NCBI RefSeq assembly: GCF_900113175.1
Contig: NZ_FOOK01000032.1
Span: 1 to 35,461, forward strand
Origin: Planifilum fulgidum
Lineage (GTDB): Bacteria > Bacillota > Bacilli > Thermoactinomycetales > DSM-44946
Direction: 5' to 3'
DNA length: 35,461 nucleotides
In this document: positions 24,558-33,164 of the stretch, one piece after another
How the letters are laid out: each line of letters starts with the position of its first letter
Numbering within the stretch: the stretch's first letter is position 1
Program-made: the position numbers and the translations under genes
Notes under the pieces: generated by a model
Databases searched by the model: none
The model's input: the letters and a program-made list of their open reading frames with translations, nothing else
What the model was told of the DNA's origin: nothing

Positions 24558-25397
24558 ATGGACGCATTGGAATTGTTTAGGGACCAAATCCGGCTATGGA
24601 CATTGAAGCAGCTTTATCATCTCGGATTCGGCCATTACGGCGGGAGCCTCTCCATCGTGGAGGCTCTTGCCGTCCTTTACGGAAAGATCATGAAGATCAC
24701 GCCGGACAACTTTCATGATGAAAAGCGGGACCGCTTCATTTTATCGAAGGGACACGGCGGGCCGGCGCTTTACGCGGCGCTCGCCCTCAAAGGCTTTATC
24801 CCCTTCGGCATGCTTTTTACCCTGAATCAGAACGGCACCAAACTCCCTTCCCATCCGGACCGGAATTTGACGCCGGGCGTCGAGATGACAACGGGCTCCC
24901 TCGGTCAAGGGATTTCCGTTGCCGTCGGGGTCGCTTTATCCCACAAACTTTCCGACATCCCCGCCTACACCTATACGATCGTGGGAGACGGGGAACTCAA
25001 CGAAGGCCAGTGCTGGGAGGCGATCCAATTTGCCGCCCATCATCAATTGCATCGGCTAGTGGTATTGGTCGATGACAACAAAAAGCAATTGGACGGCTGG
25101 ACAAAAGATATCGTCAATCCCCGCGATTTCGTAGAGAAATTCAGATCATTCGGCTTCTGGTCGCGCCGGGTAGACGGAAGCAGTTTGGCGGAAATTGAAG
25201 AGGCAATCGAGGAAGGAAAAAAACAGACTGAAATGCCGGTCGCCATCATCCTCGATACGAAGAAAGGACAAGGGGTGCCGTATTTGGAAGCGAAAGAAGA
25301 CAATCACCATATCCGGCCGACCGAAGAGGACAAAAGGGCGATCGAAGCGGCTATCCAAGAACTGGAACGGAAATGTGCAGGAGGGGTTGCCCAATGA
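24558..25397 (+). CDS. Transketolase, N-terminal (thiamine diphosphate-binding) subunit
   Basis: This 279-residue protein equals the first half of transketolase. It shows the substrate/cofactor segments HYGGSLSIVEALAVLYGKIM, FILSKGHGGPALYAALA and TGSLGQGISVAVGVAL, and the diphosphate motif GDGELNEGQCWEAIQFAAHH with VVLVDDNKKQLDG. It needs the next gene product to form the complete active site. The ATG at 24558 has AAGGGGG seven bases upstream. It is 91 bases from EIIC with no terminator, so it shares the operon. Split transketolases next to sugar PTS genes, including apulose-4-phosphate transketolases, are known; the exact sugar here is not decidable from sequence. Confidence 0.92.
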   Translation: MDALELFRDQIRLWTLKQLYHLGFGHYGGSLSIVEALAVLYGKIMKITPDNFHDEKRDRFILSKGHGGPALYAALALKGFIPFGMLFTLNQNGTKLPSHPDRNLTPGVEMTTGSLGQGISVAVGVALSHKLSDIPAYTYTIVGDGELNEGQCWEAIQFAAHHQLHRLVVLVDDNKKQLDGWTKDIVNPRDFVEKFRSFGFWSRRVDGSSLAEIEEAIEEGKKQTEMPVAIILDTKKGQGVPYLEAKEDNHHIRPTEEDKRAIEAAIQELERKCAGGVAQ

Positions 25398-26365
25398 ACG
25401 CCATATCTTCCCGACGATTAAATCCCGAAGAAAAGGAAATGAGACAAGTCTATGCGGAGACGGTCTTGGAACTTGCGCAAAAAGACGCCCGCGTCATCGC
25501 CCTGGAAGCCGATCTGATGAGCTCCATTTCCACCAACAAAATCCAGCCGTTCATTCCAAAACAAATCATCAATTGCGGCATCATGGAAGCCCATATGATG
25601 GGCGTCGCCGCCGGAATAGCCCTGACCGGAAAGATCCCCTTCGTGCATACTTTCGCCCAGTTCGCCACGCGCAGGGCGTTCGACCAGCTTTTCGTTTCCT
25701 TGGCCTATGCCAAATTGAATGTCAAGATCCTCGGTTCCGACGCCGGAGTTACCGCGGAACACAACGGCGGAACCCATATGGCTTTCGAGGACCTCGGGCT
25801 TGTCCGGCTCATTCCCCACGCCACCGTCTATGAGGCCAGCGACAGCACCATGCTGAAGGAACTGCTCGTTCAAAGTTACGGGGAATACGGCGTCCATTAT
25901 ATCCGAACGATCCGCAAAAAGGCCTTGCAGATTTACGACAAAGGAGAAAAATTCCCGAAGGGAAAAGGAAAGCTGCTGAGGGACGGAAAGGATGCAGCGA
26001 TCATCGCTTCCGGGATCATGGTCGCCGAATCGCTGCTTGCCGCCGATCTGCTGGCGAACCGAGGGATTGACGTGATGGTCATCGACATGTATTCGATCAA
26101 ACCGATCGACCGGGAGCTTTTGGTTCACGCCGCCAAGAGGACCGGACTGGTGATCACGGCGGAAAATCACAATGTCATCGGCGGGTTGGGCAGTGCGGCG
26201 GCGGAAATCCTGGCCGAGACCTTCCCGATCCCGGTTTACCGGATCGGCGTGAGGGAACAATTCGGCCAAGTGGGCAAAACGGATTATTTGAAAGAATATT
26301 ACGGCCTGACCGCAAGACACATCGCGGAAACGGTACGCGAACAAATGAACAGGAAAAAAGAATAG
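25394..26365 (+). CDS. Transketolase, C-terminal subunit
   Basis: This 323-residue protein holds the pyrimidine-binding and C-terminal transketolase domains. The catalytic glutamate lies in INCGIMEAHMMGVAAGIALT; further motifs are FAQFATRRAFDQLFVSLAYA, VTAEHNGGTHMAFEDLGLVR, VIDMYSIKPIDRELLVHAA and ITAENHNVIGGLGSAAAEIL. It pairs with the N-terminal subunit to move two-carbon units between ketose and aldose phosphates. The ATG at 25394 overlaps the previous stop (ATGA), with AGGAGGGG seven bases upstream. It is the last gene of the operon; a hairpin without a U-run follows (TGACCGGG at 26380-26387 with CCCGGTCA at 26424-26431). Confidence 0.92.
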   Translation: MNAISSRRLNPEEKEMRQVYAETVLELAQKDARVIALEADLMSSISTNKIQPFIPKQIINCGIMEAHMMGVAAGIALTGKIPFVHTFAQFATRRAFDQLFVSLAYAKLNVKILGSDAGVTAEHNGGTHMAFEDLGLVRLIPHATVYEASDSTMLKELLVQSYGEYGVHYIRTIRKKALQIYDKGEKFPKGKGKLLRDGKDAAIIASGIMVAESLLAADLLANRGIDVMVIDMYSIKPIDRELLVHAAKRTGLVITAENHNVIGGLGSAAAEILAETFPIPVYRIGVREQFGQVGKTDYLKEYYGLTARHIAETVREQMNRKKE

Positions 26366-26859
26366 GCCTTCAAAACCGCTGACCGGGTGAAACCTTGTTT
26401 TCCGCGGAGGAAAAGGGGAAGTGCCCGGTCAATCATTTCCTCCGATGACTTCAATACAAAGTTGTTTTCAAAATCTCTGGGAAAAATAAATCTGCGTTGT
26501 AGTAATGAATCGAAACCGCTCCACTTTGGCAAGCCATTTTCCTTCAAACCACGGGTTTTGATTCTGAAGCGATTTTGATGATTCGGATGACGCCGCACAG
26601 TAAATAGAACCGAAACTTCCCTTTGTTACCCCCAAATTCTTCTCAAGGGTTGCATTTTTCATTCAGAAATACAACTTGAAACAGAATGCTACGGAAAATA
26701 CTTGTTTTGACAACATATCCGATTCATTCGGCGATATGCCTGACGAATTTTTCCGAAGCGGCCAATGAAACCTGCCAACGGACGCTTCCCTTCCCGTCAA
26801 GGACGGAGGGCGGTCATCGCAGGCGGATTTTCATGCTCGCTTCCAACCGGTCGCATCCA
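26366..26859. other. AT-rich gap of about 490 bases without a supported gene
   Basis: This stretch between the transketolase operon and rocA is clearly more AT-rich than the flanks. It holds the possible operon-end hairpin at 26380-26431 and short open frames on both strands with no good ribosome binding site. One minus-strand frame (26662-26468) contains LGVTKGSF, reminiscent of a TetR-type helix-turn-helix, but the surrounding residues do not fit. Confidence 0.4.
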
Positions 26860-26904
26860 GAAGAAAAAACCCCGCCTCCCCGGAGAAGCCGGGAAGGCGG
26901 GGGT
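26860..26904 (-). terminator. Rho-independent terminator of rocA
   Basis: On the minus strand a long GC hairpin (about 15 bp, 26869-26904, CCCCGCCTTCCCGG with CCGGGGAGGCGGGG) is followed by TTTTTTCTT. It lies 30 bases after the rocA stop. Confidence 0.9.
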
Positions 26905-26934
26905 TGGACGCGAGAGGCCGATGCCGACCTGCGA

Positions 26935-28482
26935 TCAAAACACCTCCGACACCAGCTTGGCTTGGGTGAAGAGGAGCAGGTAATCGTAGCCGCCGGCCTT
27001 GGAGTCGGTGCCCGACATGTTGAAGCCGCCGAAGGGATGGACTCCCACCAAGGCGCCGGTGCACTTGCGGTTGAAGTACAGGTTCCCCACGTGGAACTCG
27101 GTGCGCGCCTTTTCCAGGTTGGCGCGGTTCCGGCTGATCACCGATCCGGTGAGGCCGTATTCCGTGTTGTTGGCGATGCGGAGAGCGTCGTCGAAATCCT
27201 TGGCCTTGATGAACGCCAGCACCGGACCGAAAATCTCCTCCTGGGCGATCCGGGCGTCGGGGGAAACATCGGCGAAAATGGTGGGCTGGATGAAATAACC
27301 GTTGCCTTCCGCCTTGCCCCCTCCGGTCATCAGACGGCCTTCCTTCTTGCCGATCTCGATGTATTCAAGAATCTTCCGGTAGGCGTTCTCATCGATCACC
27401 GGACCCATGTCGACGCCGAAGGATTTGGCCTCGGCCACCTTCAGCTGCTTCGTCTTCTCGACGACCTTGTTCAACACTTCATCATACACGTCCTCCAGAA
27501 CGATCGCCCGGGAACAGGCGGAACATTTCTGCCCGGAGAAACCGAAGGCCGACGTGACGATGGTCTGGGCGGCCAGATCCAGATCCGCATCCTTGTCGAC
27601 GATGATCGAATCCTTTCCGCCCATCTCGGCGATGACCCGCTTGATCCATTTCTGGCCGGGAGCGGTTTGGGCCGCCAGTTCATTGATCCGGAGTCCCACG
27701 TCCCGGGATCCCGTGAAGGCGACGAACCGGGTCAAGGGATGCTTCACCAGGTACTCGCCCACTTCCCCGCCGGGGCCGGGCACGTAATTGACGACGCCGT
27801 CCGGCAGACCGGCATCCTGCAGAATTTCCATGAACTTGGCGGCGATCACCGCCGTGTTGCTGGCCGGTTTGAGAACGACCGTGTTCCCCGCCACCAGCGA
27901 AGCCGTCGTCATCCCCACCATGATCGCCAGCGGGAAGTTCCACGGGGGAATCACCACCCCCACGCCCAGGGGGATGTAGTACAGCTCGTTGTCCTCTCCG
28001 GGAATGCGGGTGAGGGGCTGCCGCTCGCTCAGCCGGATCATTTCACGGCCGTAAAATTCCATGAAATCGATGGCCTCCGCCGTATCCGCATCGGCTTCCG
28101 GCCAGTTTTTCCCCGCTTCATGCACCATCCACGCGGAAAACTCGTGCTTACGCCGGCGCAGGATGGCGGCCGCCCGGAACAAAATCCGCGCGCGGGCTTC
28201 CGGTGAAACCGCTTTCCACTCTTCAAACTTTTTTGCCGCCGCCTGCATCGCCTTTTCCGCCAACTCCTGGTTGGCCTTGGAAACATAGCCGATCGTCTCG
28301 TCCACATTGGACGGGTTGATGGAGCGGATCTTCTCTTCCGTCCGAATCCGTTCGCCGCCGATGATCAGGTCGTACTCCCTGCCCAGCTGGGCCCGAACGG
28401 TTTCCAGGGCCTCTTCAAAAGCCCGACGGTTCTCTTCCTTGGAGAAATCCGTGAACGGCTCGTTCCGAAAATCAACGACCAT
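26935..28482 (-). CDS. rocA: 1-pyrroline-5-carboxylate dehydrogenase
   Basis: This 515-residue aldehyde dehydrogenase superfamily enzyme has the exact length of Bacillus RocA. It oxidises glutamate semialdehyde (from pyrroline-5-carboxylate) to glutamate with NAD+, the second step of proline breakdown and the last of arginine breakdown. Visible motifs: nucleotide-binding region [20 protein letters not shown], general base Glu in [20 protein letters not shown], catalytic Cys in [16 protein letters not shown], and [13 protein letters not shown]. The ATG at 28482 has GAGGAGGGG four bases upstream; upstream codons to 28608 are leader. It is divergent from putB, which makes its substrate. Confidence 0.95.
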   Translation of the reverse strand: MVVDFRNEPFTDFSKEENRRAFEEALETVRAQLGREYDLIIGGERIRTEEKIRSINPSNVDETIGYVSKANQELAEKAMQAAAKKFEEWKAVSPEARARILFRAAAILRRRKHEFSAWMVHEAGKNWPEADADTAEAIDFMEFYGREMIRLSERQPLTRIPGEDNELYYIPLGVGVVIPPWNFPLAIMVGMTTASLVAGNTVVLKPASNTAVIAAKFMEILQDAGLPDGVVNYVPGPGGEVGEYLVKHPLTRFVAFTGSRDVGLRINELAAQTAPGQKWIKRVIAEMGGKDSIIVDKDADLDLAAQTIVTSAFGFSGQKCSACSRAIVLEDVYDEVLNKVVEKTKQLKVAEAKSFGVDMGPVIDENAYRKILEYIEIGKKEGRLMTGGGKAEGNGYFIQPTIFADVSPDARIAQEEIFGPVLAFIKAKDFDDALRIANNTEYGLTGSVISRNRANLEKARTEFHVGNLYFNRKCTGALVGVHPFGGFNMSGTDSKAGGYDYLLLFTQAKLVSEVF

Positions 28483-28522
28483 TTTACCCCTCCTCTGATA
28501 TGGCTCGGCAAATCCGCAGATC

Positions 28523-28551
28523 GGCCGTTTTCCGCCGAACGGAAAACGGCC
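28523..28551 (-). repeat. Perfect 12-bp hairpin in the rocA leader
   Basis: GGCCGTTTTCCG (28523-28534) and CGGAAAACGGCC (28540-28551) pair without mismatch around a 5-base loop, 41 bases upstream of the rocA start codon and inside the predicted leader. No U-run follows, so it is not an ordinary terminator; it could stabilise or control the leader RNA. Confidence 0.7.
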
Positions 28552-28627
28552 TCCTGCCTGCGCCCGAAGGTACTCCCTGCGGCCAGATCTCCACCGGAGA
28601 AGTTCCATCGGGCCCCAGTCCTCCCTT

Positions 28628-28657
28628 ATTTTAACCCAAGGTTTTTTTCTTCTTCAA
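28628..28657 (-). promoter_or_regulatory. Likely rocA promoter with overlapping palindrome
   Basis: On the minus strand TTGAAG (28652-28657), an 18-base spacer and TAAAAT (28628-28633) form a fair sigma-A promoter. The palindrome TTCTTC-AAAT-GAAGAA (28650-28665) covers the -35 and could be a regulator site. Confidence 0.5.
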
Positions 28658-28688
28658 ATGAAGAATCCCCGACCCGTCCATACTATTT

Positions 28689-28704
28689 TTGAAAACGTTT
28701 CCTT
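28689..28704 (+). promoter_or_regulatory. cre box at the putB promoter
   Basis: TTGAAAACGTTTCCTT fits the CcpA consensus WTGNAANCGNWNNCAW with one mismatch (T for A at position 15) and touches the putB -35 box. This suggests catabolite repression of proline use. Confidence 0.6.
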
Positions 28705-28731
28705 GTCACCCCCGCCAGGGACTCGTATAAT
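28703..28731 (+). promoter_or_regulatory. putB promoter
   Basis: TTGTCA (28703-28708), a 17-base spacer and a perfect TATAAT (28726-28731), 47 bases before the GTG start. Confidence 0.85.
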
Positions 28732-28778
28732 GGTTACGGTCCAAGACGCCGGTTCAACCAACGAAAGAAGGTGGAAAC

Positions 28779-29699
28779 GTGTCGCTGTCCCGAAGAGCTG
28801 TTCTCACCCTTGCCGGCAACCGGCTGGTGTCCCGGTTCGTCACCCGATACGGGATGCGCCTGGGGGCCTCCCGTTTCGTGGCGGGAGAAACGCTGGAACA
28901 GGCCATCGAGAAGGTGAAATCCCTCAACCGGGACGGGCTTTTGGTCACCCTGGACCACCTGGGCGAGAGCGTAACCACCCGGGAGGAAGCGCTGGAGGCC
29001 ACCCAGTCCGCCCTCGACATCTTCGACGCCATCGCGGAAAGCGGAGTCAACTCCAACGTCTCCGTAAAACTTACCCAGCTGGGACTCGACATCGATTACG
29101 GGTTCTGTCTGGAAAACATGGAACGGATCGCCCTGAAGGCCAAGGAAAGCGGAAACTTCGTGCGGATCGACATGGAAGACTCCCCGAGGGTGAAGGCCAC
29201 CATCGACATCTTCAAAACCCTCCTGAAAAAGGTGGGCAAAGAACACATCGGCCTGGTGATCCAGTCTTATCTGTACCGGTCCGAGTCGGACGTGAAGGAT
29301 CTCGGGGAATTGGGGGCCAACCTGCGGATCGTCAAGGGGGCATACAAGGAGCCGAAGGAGGTGGCCTTCCCGGACAAGCGGGACGTGGACGAAAATTACA
29401 AACGGCTGGTGGCGATGCACCTGAAAAACGGCTGTTACACCGCCGTGGCCACCCATGACGAAAAAATCATCGAATGGACCAAATCCTTTGTGAAGGAAAA
29501 CGGAATTCCGAAGGATTTGTACGAATTTCAAATGCTCTACGGGGTGCGGGGCGGGCTGCAGCGGCAACTGGCCGGGGAAGGCTACAAGGTTCGCGTCTAC
29601 ACCCCCTACGGGAAAGACTGGTATCCTTACTTCACCCGGCGAATCGCCGAACGGCCCGCCAACGCCTTGTTCATCCTCAAAAATCTCGTCAAGGATTGA
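28779..29699 (+). CDS. putB: Proline dehydrogenase
   Basis: This 306-residue monofunctional, membrane-associated flavoenzyme oxidises proline to pyrroline-5-carboxylate, passing electrons to quinone. It is a PutA-type TIM barrel. Motifs: LVTLDHLGESVTTREEALEA, SVKLTQLGLDIDYGFCLENM, VRIDMEDSPRVKATIDIFKT, GLVIQSYLYRSE, RIVKGAYKEP, ATHDEKIIEW, EFQMLYGVRGGLQRQLAGEG and the substrate arginines in YFTRRIAERPAN. The start is GTG at 28779 with AAGGTGG four bases upstream. It is divergent from rocA, so both steps to glutamate are encoded at one locus; proline serves as nutrient or its osmolyte pool is trimmed. Confidence 0.95.
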   Translation: MSLSRRAVLTLAGNRLVSRFVTRYGMRLGASRFVAGETLEQAIEKVKSLNRDGLLVTLDHLGESVTTREEALEATQSALDIFDAIAESGVNSNVSVKLTQLGLDIDYGFCLENMERIALKAKESGNFVRIDMEDSPRVKATIDIFKTLLKKVGKEHIGLVIQSYLYRSESDVKDLGELGANLRIVKGAYKEPKEVAFPDKRDVDENYKRLVAMHLKNGCYTAVATHDEKIIEWTKSFVKENGIPKDLYEFQMLYGVRGGLQRQLAGEGYKVRVYTPYGKDWYPYFTRRIAERPANALFILKNLVKD

Positions 29700-29710
29700 G
29701 AAGCGGAAGG

Positions 29711-29756
29711 GGGAAGTCCCCTCGCGGGGACCCGGAAGGCCTCTTCCCTTTTCTTT
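29711..29756 (+). terminator. Possible first terminator of putB
   Basis: GGGAAG (29711-29716) pairs with CTTCCC (29743-29748) enclosing the TCCCC-TCGC-GGGGA hairpin; TTTTCTTT follows. Confidence 0.5.
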
Positions 29757-29807
29757 CGGTCGGACAATTGCGCCGGGCCTTCCGCCTTCGGAGAGGTTTT
29801 GCTTGCC

Positions 29808-29846
29808 GAAAAAAAGGTTGCCAAGGGGATTGGCAACCTTTTTTCC
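29808..29846. terminator. Bidirectional terminator between putB and xynB
   Basis: GGTTGCCAA (29816-29824) and TTGGCAACC (29830-29838) pair perfectly around GGGGA, with an A-run before and TTTTTT after, so it can stop transcription from both convergent genes. Confidence 0.9.
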
Positions 29847-29847
29847 T

Positions 29848-31461
29848 TTACTCCTCCTCCGGTTTGTAAATAAAGTAATCAAAATCGGCGGGCAGGTTTT
29901 GCCCGGAATTGTCCTGACATTGCATTCCGACAAAAGCTCCGGTGAAAAATCCGCCGCCCCTCACGTAATCGTCCGACAGCTTGTAGGAATAAAAGTCGAT
30001 CGGGATCTCCGTCCAATGCTCGCCGTCGAAGGAATAGAAATAGCGATAGGTGTTCGTCCGGACTTTGACCCGGAGATACACGTATTCAACTTCGTCCGGG
30101 ATCTCGATTTCTTTTCCTTTCAGCGGCTGATCAAACACAAAGTTGTCGCAGGTGGTGATGGCGAGGATCCTTCCCTTTTCCTCGTCCCACGTGATCTGCA
30201 GGGCCGTCCAGTTTTCGGTGTTGTAGTAGTTCACCAAACCGGCCGCCTGCTGGAACGTGTTCGGCCTGAAGGCCACCTTCGTTTCCGCGGTGAAGCGGAA
30301 ATGCTGCCAGCGCCTGGCAACCAGCGCCTGCTTGAATTTCGACGTCAACGATTCTTTTCCGTACAGCCGCAGATGTCCGGGGCGGTCCGTCAGGGACAAC
30401 GTATCTTCCCCGAGCGGAATGCGCAAGGTTTGAAAATGCAGGTTCAACCGGTCGCTGTCAAAATCGTCTTTTTCCGGATAATCCCTCTCCCATTTCACTT
30501 CCTCGATGTCGGGTCCCTCGATCGTCAAAGAGGGCTGGTTTCCGCCGACGACATACGGCCAGCCGTCTCTCCATTCCAAACGCTGGATCGCCGTCTCCCG
30601 TCCCAGCGGACAATAGCCCCGCGGGCTGAGAAGCGGTTGGTTTTCCTTTGGAAGCGGCCGTCCCGTCAGGTGAACCAGAAACCATTCATTGGTATGCGTC
30701 TGCACGATCGACGCGTGTCCCGCCTTTTGCAGGGGATTTCTCGGATAAGGATAGGACGTGATCAACGGGTTGTCCGGATGCACTTCATAGGGTCCCCACA
30801 GATTCTTCGATCGGGCAATCGTCGCCTGATGCTCGTACCTCGTCCCCCCTTCCGCCGTCAACAAATAGTAATACTCGCCGATTTTGTAAAGGTGCGGCCC
30901 TTCCACCAATTTGACGTCGGTTCCCTTGAAGATGACTTTTGGCTCTCCGACCAGCTTTTTCTTCTCGTGATCGTACTCCTGCATCACGATTCCGTAAAAG
31001 TTGTGATTCCCGACGCGCGGATCCCAGAGCATGTTGAGCAAATATTTTTTGCCGTCCTCATCGTGGAACAAAGACGGATCAAATCCGGAACTGTTCAGAT
31101 AAATCGGGTCCGACCATTCCCCGTCAATCCGGTCACACGTCACCAAGTAATTGTGACAATCCTTCCACTGGCCGTCGGTCACCTTCACATCCGTGTATAT
31201 CAACCAAAACAGCCCGTCATGGTACGACAGTTGCGGCGCCCAGACCCCGCCCGAATCCGGATTTCCGATCATGTTCAACTGGCTCAGCCGATTAAGGGGC
31301 CTGGCAACCAGGCGCCAGTTCTTCAAATCCTTCGAGTGGTAAATTCCCACTCCGGGGAACCATTCAAAGGTGGAAACCGCAATGTAATAATCCTCCCCGG
31401 CGCGGCAAATGCTCGGATCCGGATGGAAACCCGTCAAAATCGGATTTCGGATCGTTGCCAT
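29848..31461 (-). CDS. xynB: Glycoside hydrolase family 43 beta-xylosidase
   Basis: This protein of about 537 residues hydrolyses xylo-oligosaccharides to xylose, probably in the cytoplasm as it lacks a signal peptide. The five-bladed propeller carries the GH43 acidic triad: Asp in [10 protein letters not shown] (general base), Asp in SSGFDPSLF, and Glu in [10 protein letters not shown] (general acid). A C-terminal beta-sandwich of about 200 residues ([13 protein letters not shown], ending in [11 protein letters not shown]) is typical of the XynB subgroup. In-frame starts are GTG 31470, ATG 31464 and ATG 31461; the last gives the usual N-terminus and an 8-base distance from GGGG. It is the second gene after xynP, 28 bases away, ending at a bidirectional terminator. 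Confidence 0.93.
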   Translation of the reverse strand: MATIRNPILTGFHPDPSICRAGEDYYIAVSTFEWFPGVGIYHSKDLKNWRLVARPLNRLSQLNMIGNPDSGGVWAPQLSYHDGLFWLIYTDVKVTDGQWKDCHNYLVTCDRIDGEWSDPIYLNSSGFDPSLFHDEDGKKYLLNMLWDPRVGNHNFYGIVMQEYDHEKKKLVGEPKVIFKGTDVKLVEGPHLYKIGEYYYLLTAEGGTRYEHQATIARSKNLWGPYEVHPDNPLITSYPYPRNPLQKAGHASIVQTHTNEWFLVHLTGRPLPKENQPLLSPRGYCPLGRETAIQRLEWRDGWPYVVGGNQPSLTIEGPDIEEVKWERDYPEKDDFDSDRLNLHFQTLRIPLGEDTLSLTDRPGHLRLYGKESLTSKFKQALVARRWQHFRFTAETKVAFRPNTFQQAAGLVNYYNTENWTALQITWDEEKGRILAITTCDNFVFDQPLKGKEIEIPDEVEYVYLRVKVRTNTYRYFYSFDGEHWTEIPIDFYSYKLSDDYVRGGGFFTGAFVGMQCQDNSGQNLPADFDYFIYKPEEE

Positions 31462-31488
31462 CATATCCACCCCGCATCGATTGTTTTC

Positions 31489-32865
31489 TTAACTTGCCAT
31501 AATGCTTTCGTCGCGGCTTTCGCCGACGTTTCCCTTCAAGATTTCCTCTTTCACGCGCGGAAGGAACCTTTCATAATTGAGCCCGACCTTGGTGATCAGC
31601 ATGAGCACGACCATGGCGAGGGGGAAGTAGATTTGCATCGATTTAATGGCGGTGATGGCGCTGTCCGGTTGGACCGAAGCCCCGGCGATATATCCCCCCA
31701 GCGAGAGGGACCAGGCAACCAGCGCAGCGGTGATTCCCTGACCGATTTTCATTCCCGCGCTCGTCAGACTGAACACCGAACCTTGCACGGGAACTCCCGT
31801 CTTCCAGTACACCAAGTCGCCCACATCGGCCACAATCGCAGTGAGTGCCGCCTGCAGCGGAACCAGCCCGATCGAGTTGATGACCAGGCCGATGATCATC
31901 GCCGGCAAACTTTCGGAGAAAGCCGTCATGATCACATAAGCAACAATGGATATCCCAAGCCCCCAATAGACACATCTTCGCACCCCGAATTTTCCCGCCA
32001 GTTTGGGAGCGATCAAAAGCCCCAGAATCATCGGAACCAGCGCCGCAAGGCTCATCGGTGCCATGAGGTTTGCATCATCGAAGATATATGTGGCGTAATA
32101 AACCCGGATTCCGTTTTCCGTTTGCCTCAGATACCACAACAGATACAGAACAAGCGCCAGAATGAAGTACTTATTCGTGAACAGGGCTTTGAAAGCGGTG
32201 AGAAACGACACCTTCCGCTCCTGATTTCGGGCCTTTGCGACGTTTCGTTCCTTTGCGAACCAGCCGGTGATCATGAGCGGCACGGCGCATAACAACGCGT
32301 AGAGGAACGAGGTCCATGTCCAGCCCTTCTGTCCGCCTCCAAACATCGAAACGAGATACGTCGTAAAGGTCGTGATCGACAGCACGGCGGCGTTTGCAAA
32401 AATGAAGCGGATGCTGCCCAGAGAGACGCGGTCTTCCTCATCGTTGGTCATAAAGGACGTCAGCGAGGAATATGCGATGTTGTTGGCGGTGTAAAAGACG
32501 GCGGACAGCAGCAAATAAACAATGAACACGTATGCCACCTGTCCCCCGTCCCCCAGAAAACCCGGAACATTGAACAGCATAAACGTCAATATTCCCAAAA
32601 TTGGCGCCGTCCAGAAAATCCAGGGTTTTGCCTTGCCCATTTTGGTGTTCGTATTGTCGATGACTGTGCCCATGAACAAATCGGTGAACCCGTCCGCAAC
32701 GCGCGCCAGCAAAAGGATCGTTCCGATGATCCCGGCGCTCATGCCGACCGTGTCCGTCAAATAGATGGTGATGAACGACGCGATGAACGTCCAACTGAAG
32801 TTCGCCCCAAAATCGCCCAAACCGAATGTTAGCTTCTCGATCATTGGCAGCTTGTGCGTTTTCAT
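31489..32865 (-). CDS. xynP: Glycoside-pentoside-hexuronide:cation symporter (xyloside transporter)
   Basis: This 458-residue, 12-helix transporter of the GPH family (XynP/XylP/MelB-like) probably imports xylo-oligosaccharides with Na+ or H+. Motifs: EKLTFGLGDFGANFSWTFIA, ILLLARVADGFTDLFMGTVI, DNTNTKMGKAKPWIFWTAPI and the middle loop SSLTSFMTNDEEDRVSLGSI. The ATG at 32865 is preferred over the GTG at 32874, which lies inside the ribosome binding site (GAGGTG, six bases upstream of the ATG). It is the first gene of the xynPB unit, with a long leader of about 225 bases holding a cre box. No xylR gene is in the window. Confidence 0.92.
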   Translation of the reverse strand: MKTHKLPMIEKLTFGLGDFGANFSWTFIASFITIYLTDTVGMSAGIIGTILLLARVADGFTDLFMGTVIDNTNTKMGKAKPWIFWTAPILGILTFMLFNVPGFLGDGGQVAYVFIVYLLLSAVFYTANNIAYSSLTSFMTNDEEDRVSLGSIRFIFANAAVLSITTFTTYLVSMFGGGQKGWTWTSFLYALLCAVPLMITGWFAKERNVAKARNQERKVSFLTAFKALFTNKYFILALVLYLLWYLRQTENGIRVYYATYIFDDANLMAPMSLAALVPMILGLLIAPKLAGKFGVRRCVYWGLGISIVAYVIMTAFSESLPAMIIGLVINSIGLVPLQAALTAIVADVGDLVYWKTGVPVQGSVFSLTSAGMKIGQGITAALVAWSLSLGGYIAGASVQPDSAITAIKSMQIYFPLAMVVLMLITKVGLNYERFLPRVKEEILKGNVGESRDESIMAS

Positions 32866-32925
32866 CAGCGGCACCTCATCCGTTTCATGTACTTTGTTTG
32901 GTCCATAAACGTATGAACCGCTGCA

Positions 32926-32941
32926 GTGTATGCGATTTCAA
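32926..32941 (-). promoter_or_regulatory. cre box in the xynP leader
   Basis: On the minus strand TTGAAATCGCATACAC matches the core TGNAANCGNWNNCA perfectly, with one flank mismatch. Lying about 155 bases after the predicted start of transcription and 60 before the start codon, it would act as a roadblock for CcpA. Confidence 0.6.
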
Positions 32942-33073
32942 TTCGGCGCACCGACTCCCGCAACGCTCAAAGAACGAAAACTGCCCAAAAATCGCCTTGA
33001 ACCAATCGTCCGATTCATTCGGGGCCTTGGCTTCCACGGGCGGCACTCCGGCGACCTTGCTTTTCATCCTCCC

Positions 33074-33098
33074 TTACTTTGTTTTGTTTCTAAACTAA
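33074..33098. promoter_or_regulatory. XylR-type operator of the xyn operon
   Basis: A 25-base imperfect palindrome with arms TTACTTT (33074-33080) and AAACTAA (33092-33098) and an 11-base centre. The arm spacing and sequence match the Bacillus xyl operator apart from one base in one arm. It abuts the -10 box, so XylR would block initiation without xylose. Confidence 0.65.
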
Positions 33099-33126
33099 TA
33101 TTAACTCCTTGTGTAAGCGGTGTCAA
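33098..33126 (-). promoter_or_regulatory. xynPB promoter
   Basis: Read on the minus strand: perfect TTGACA (33121-33126), 17-base spacer, TAATAT (33098-33103). Confidence 0.85.
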
Positions 33127-33164
33127 TCGAACTTCCCTTCTCCGGATAAAAGTCCACGCATTGT

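Noticed and set aside
26468-26662. Short frame with LGVTKGSF, like a TetR helix-turn-helix
   Set aside because: The residues before and after do not continue the TetR pattern in any frame, and there is no ribosome binding site.
26719-26731. The 13-mer CCGATTCATTCGG, found again at 33010-33022
   Set aside because: Two copies of a short palindrome-like word in unrelated contexts are not enough to claim a repeat family.
32885-33067. 60-codon minus-strand frame in the xynP leader
   Set aside because: The only site (GGGAGG) touches the ATG directly, leaving no spacing, and the product matches nothing; it also overlaps the cre box.
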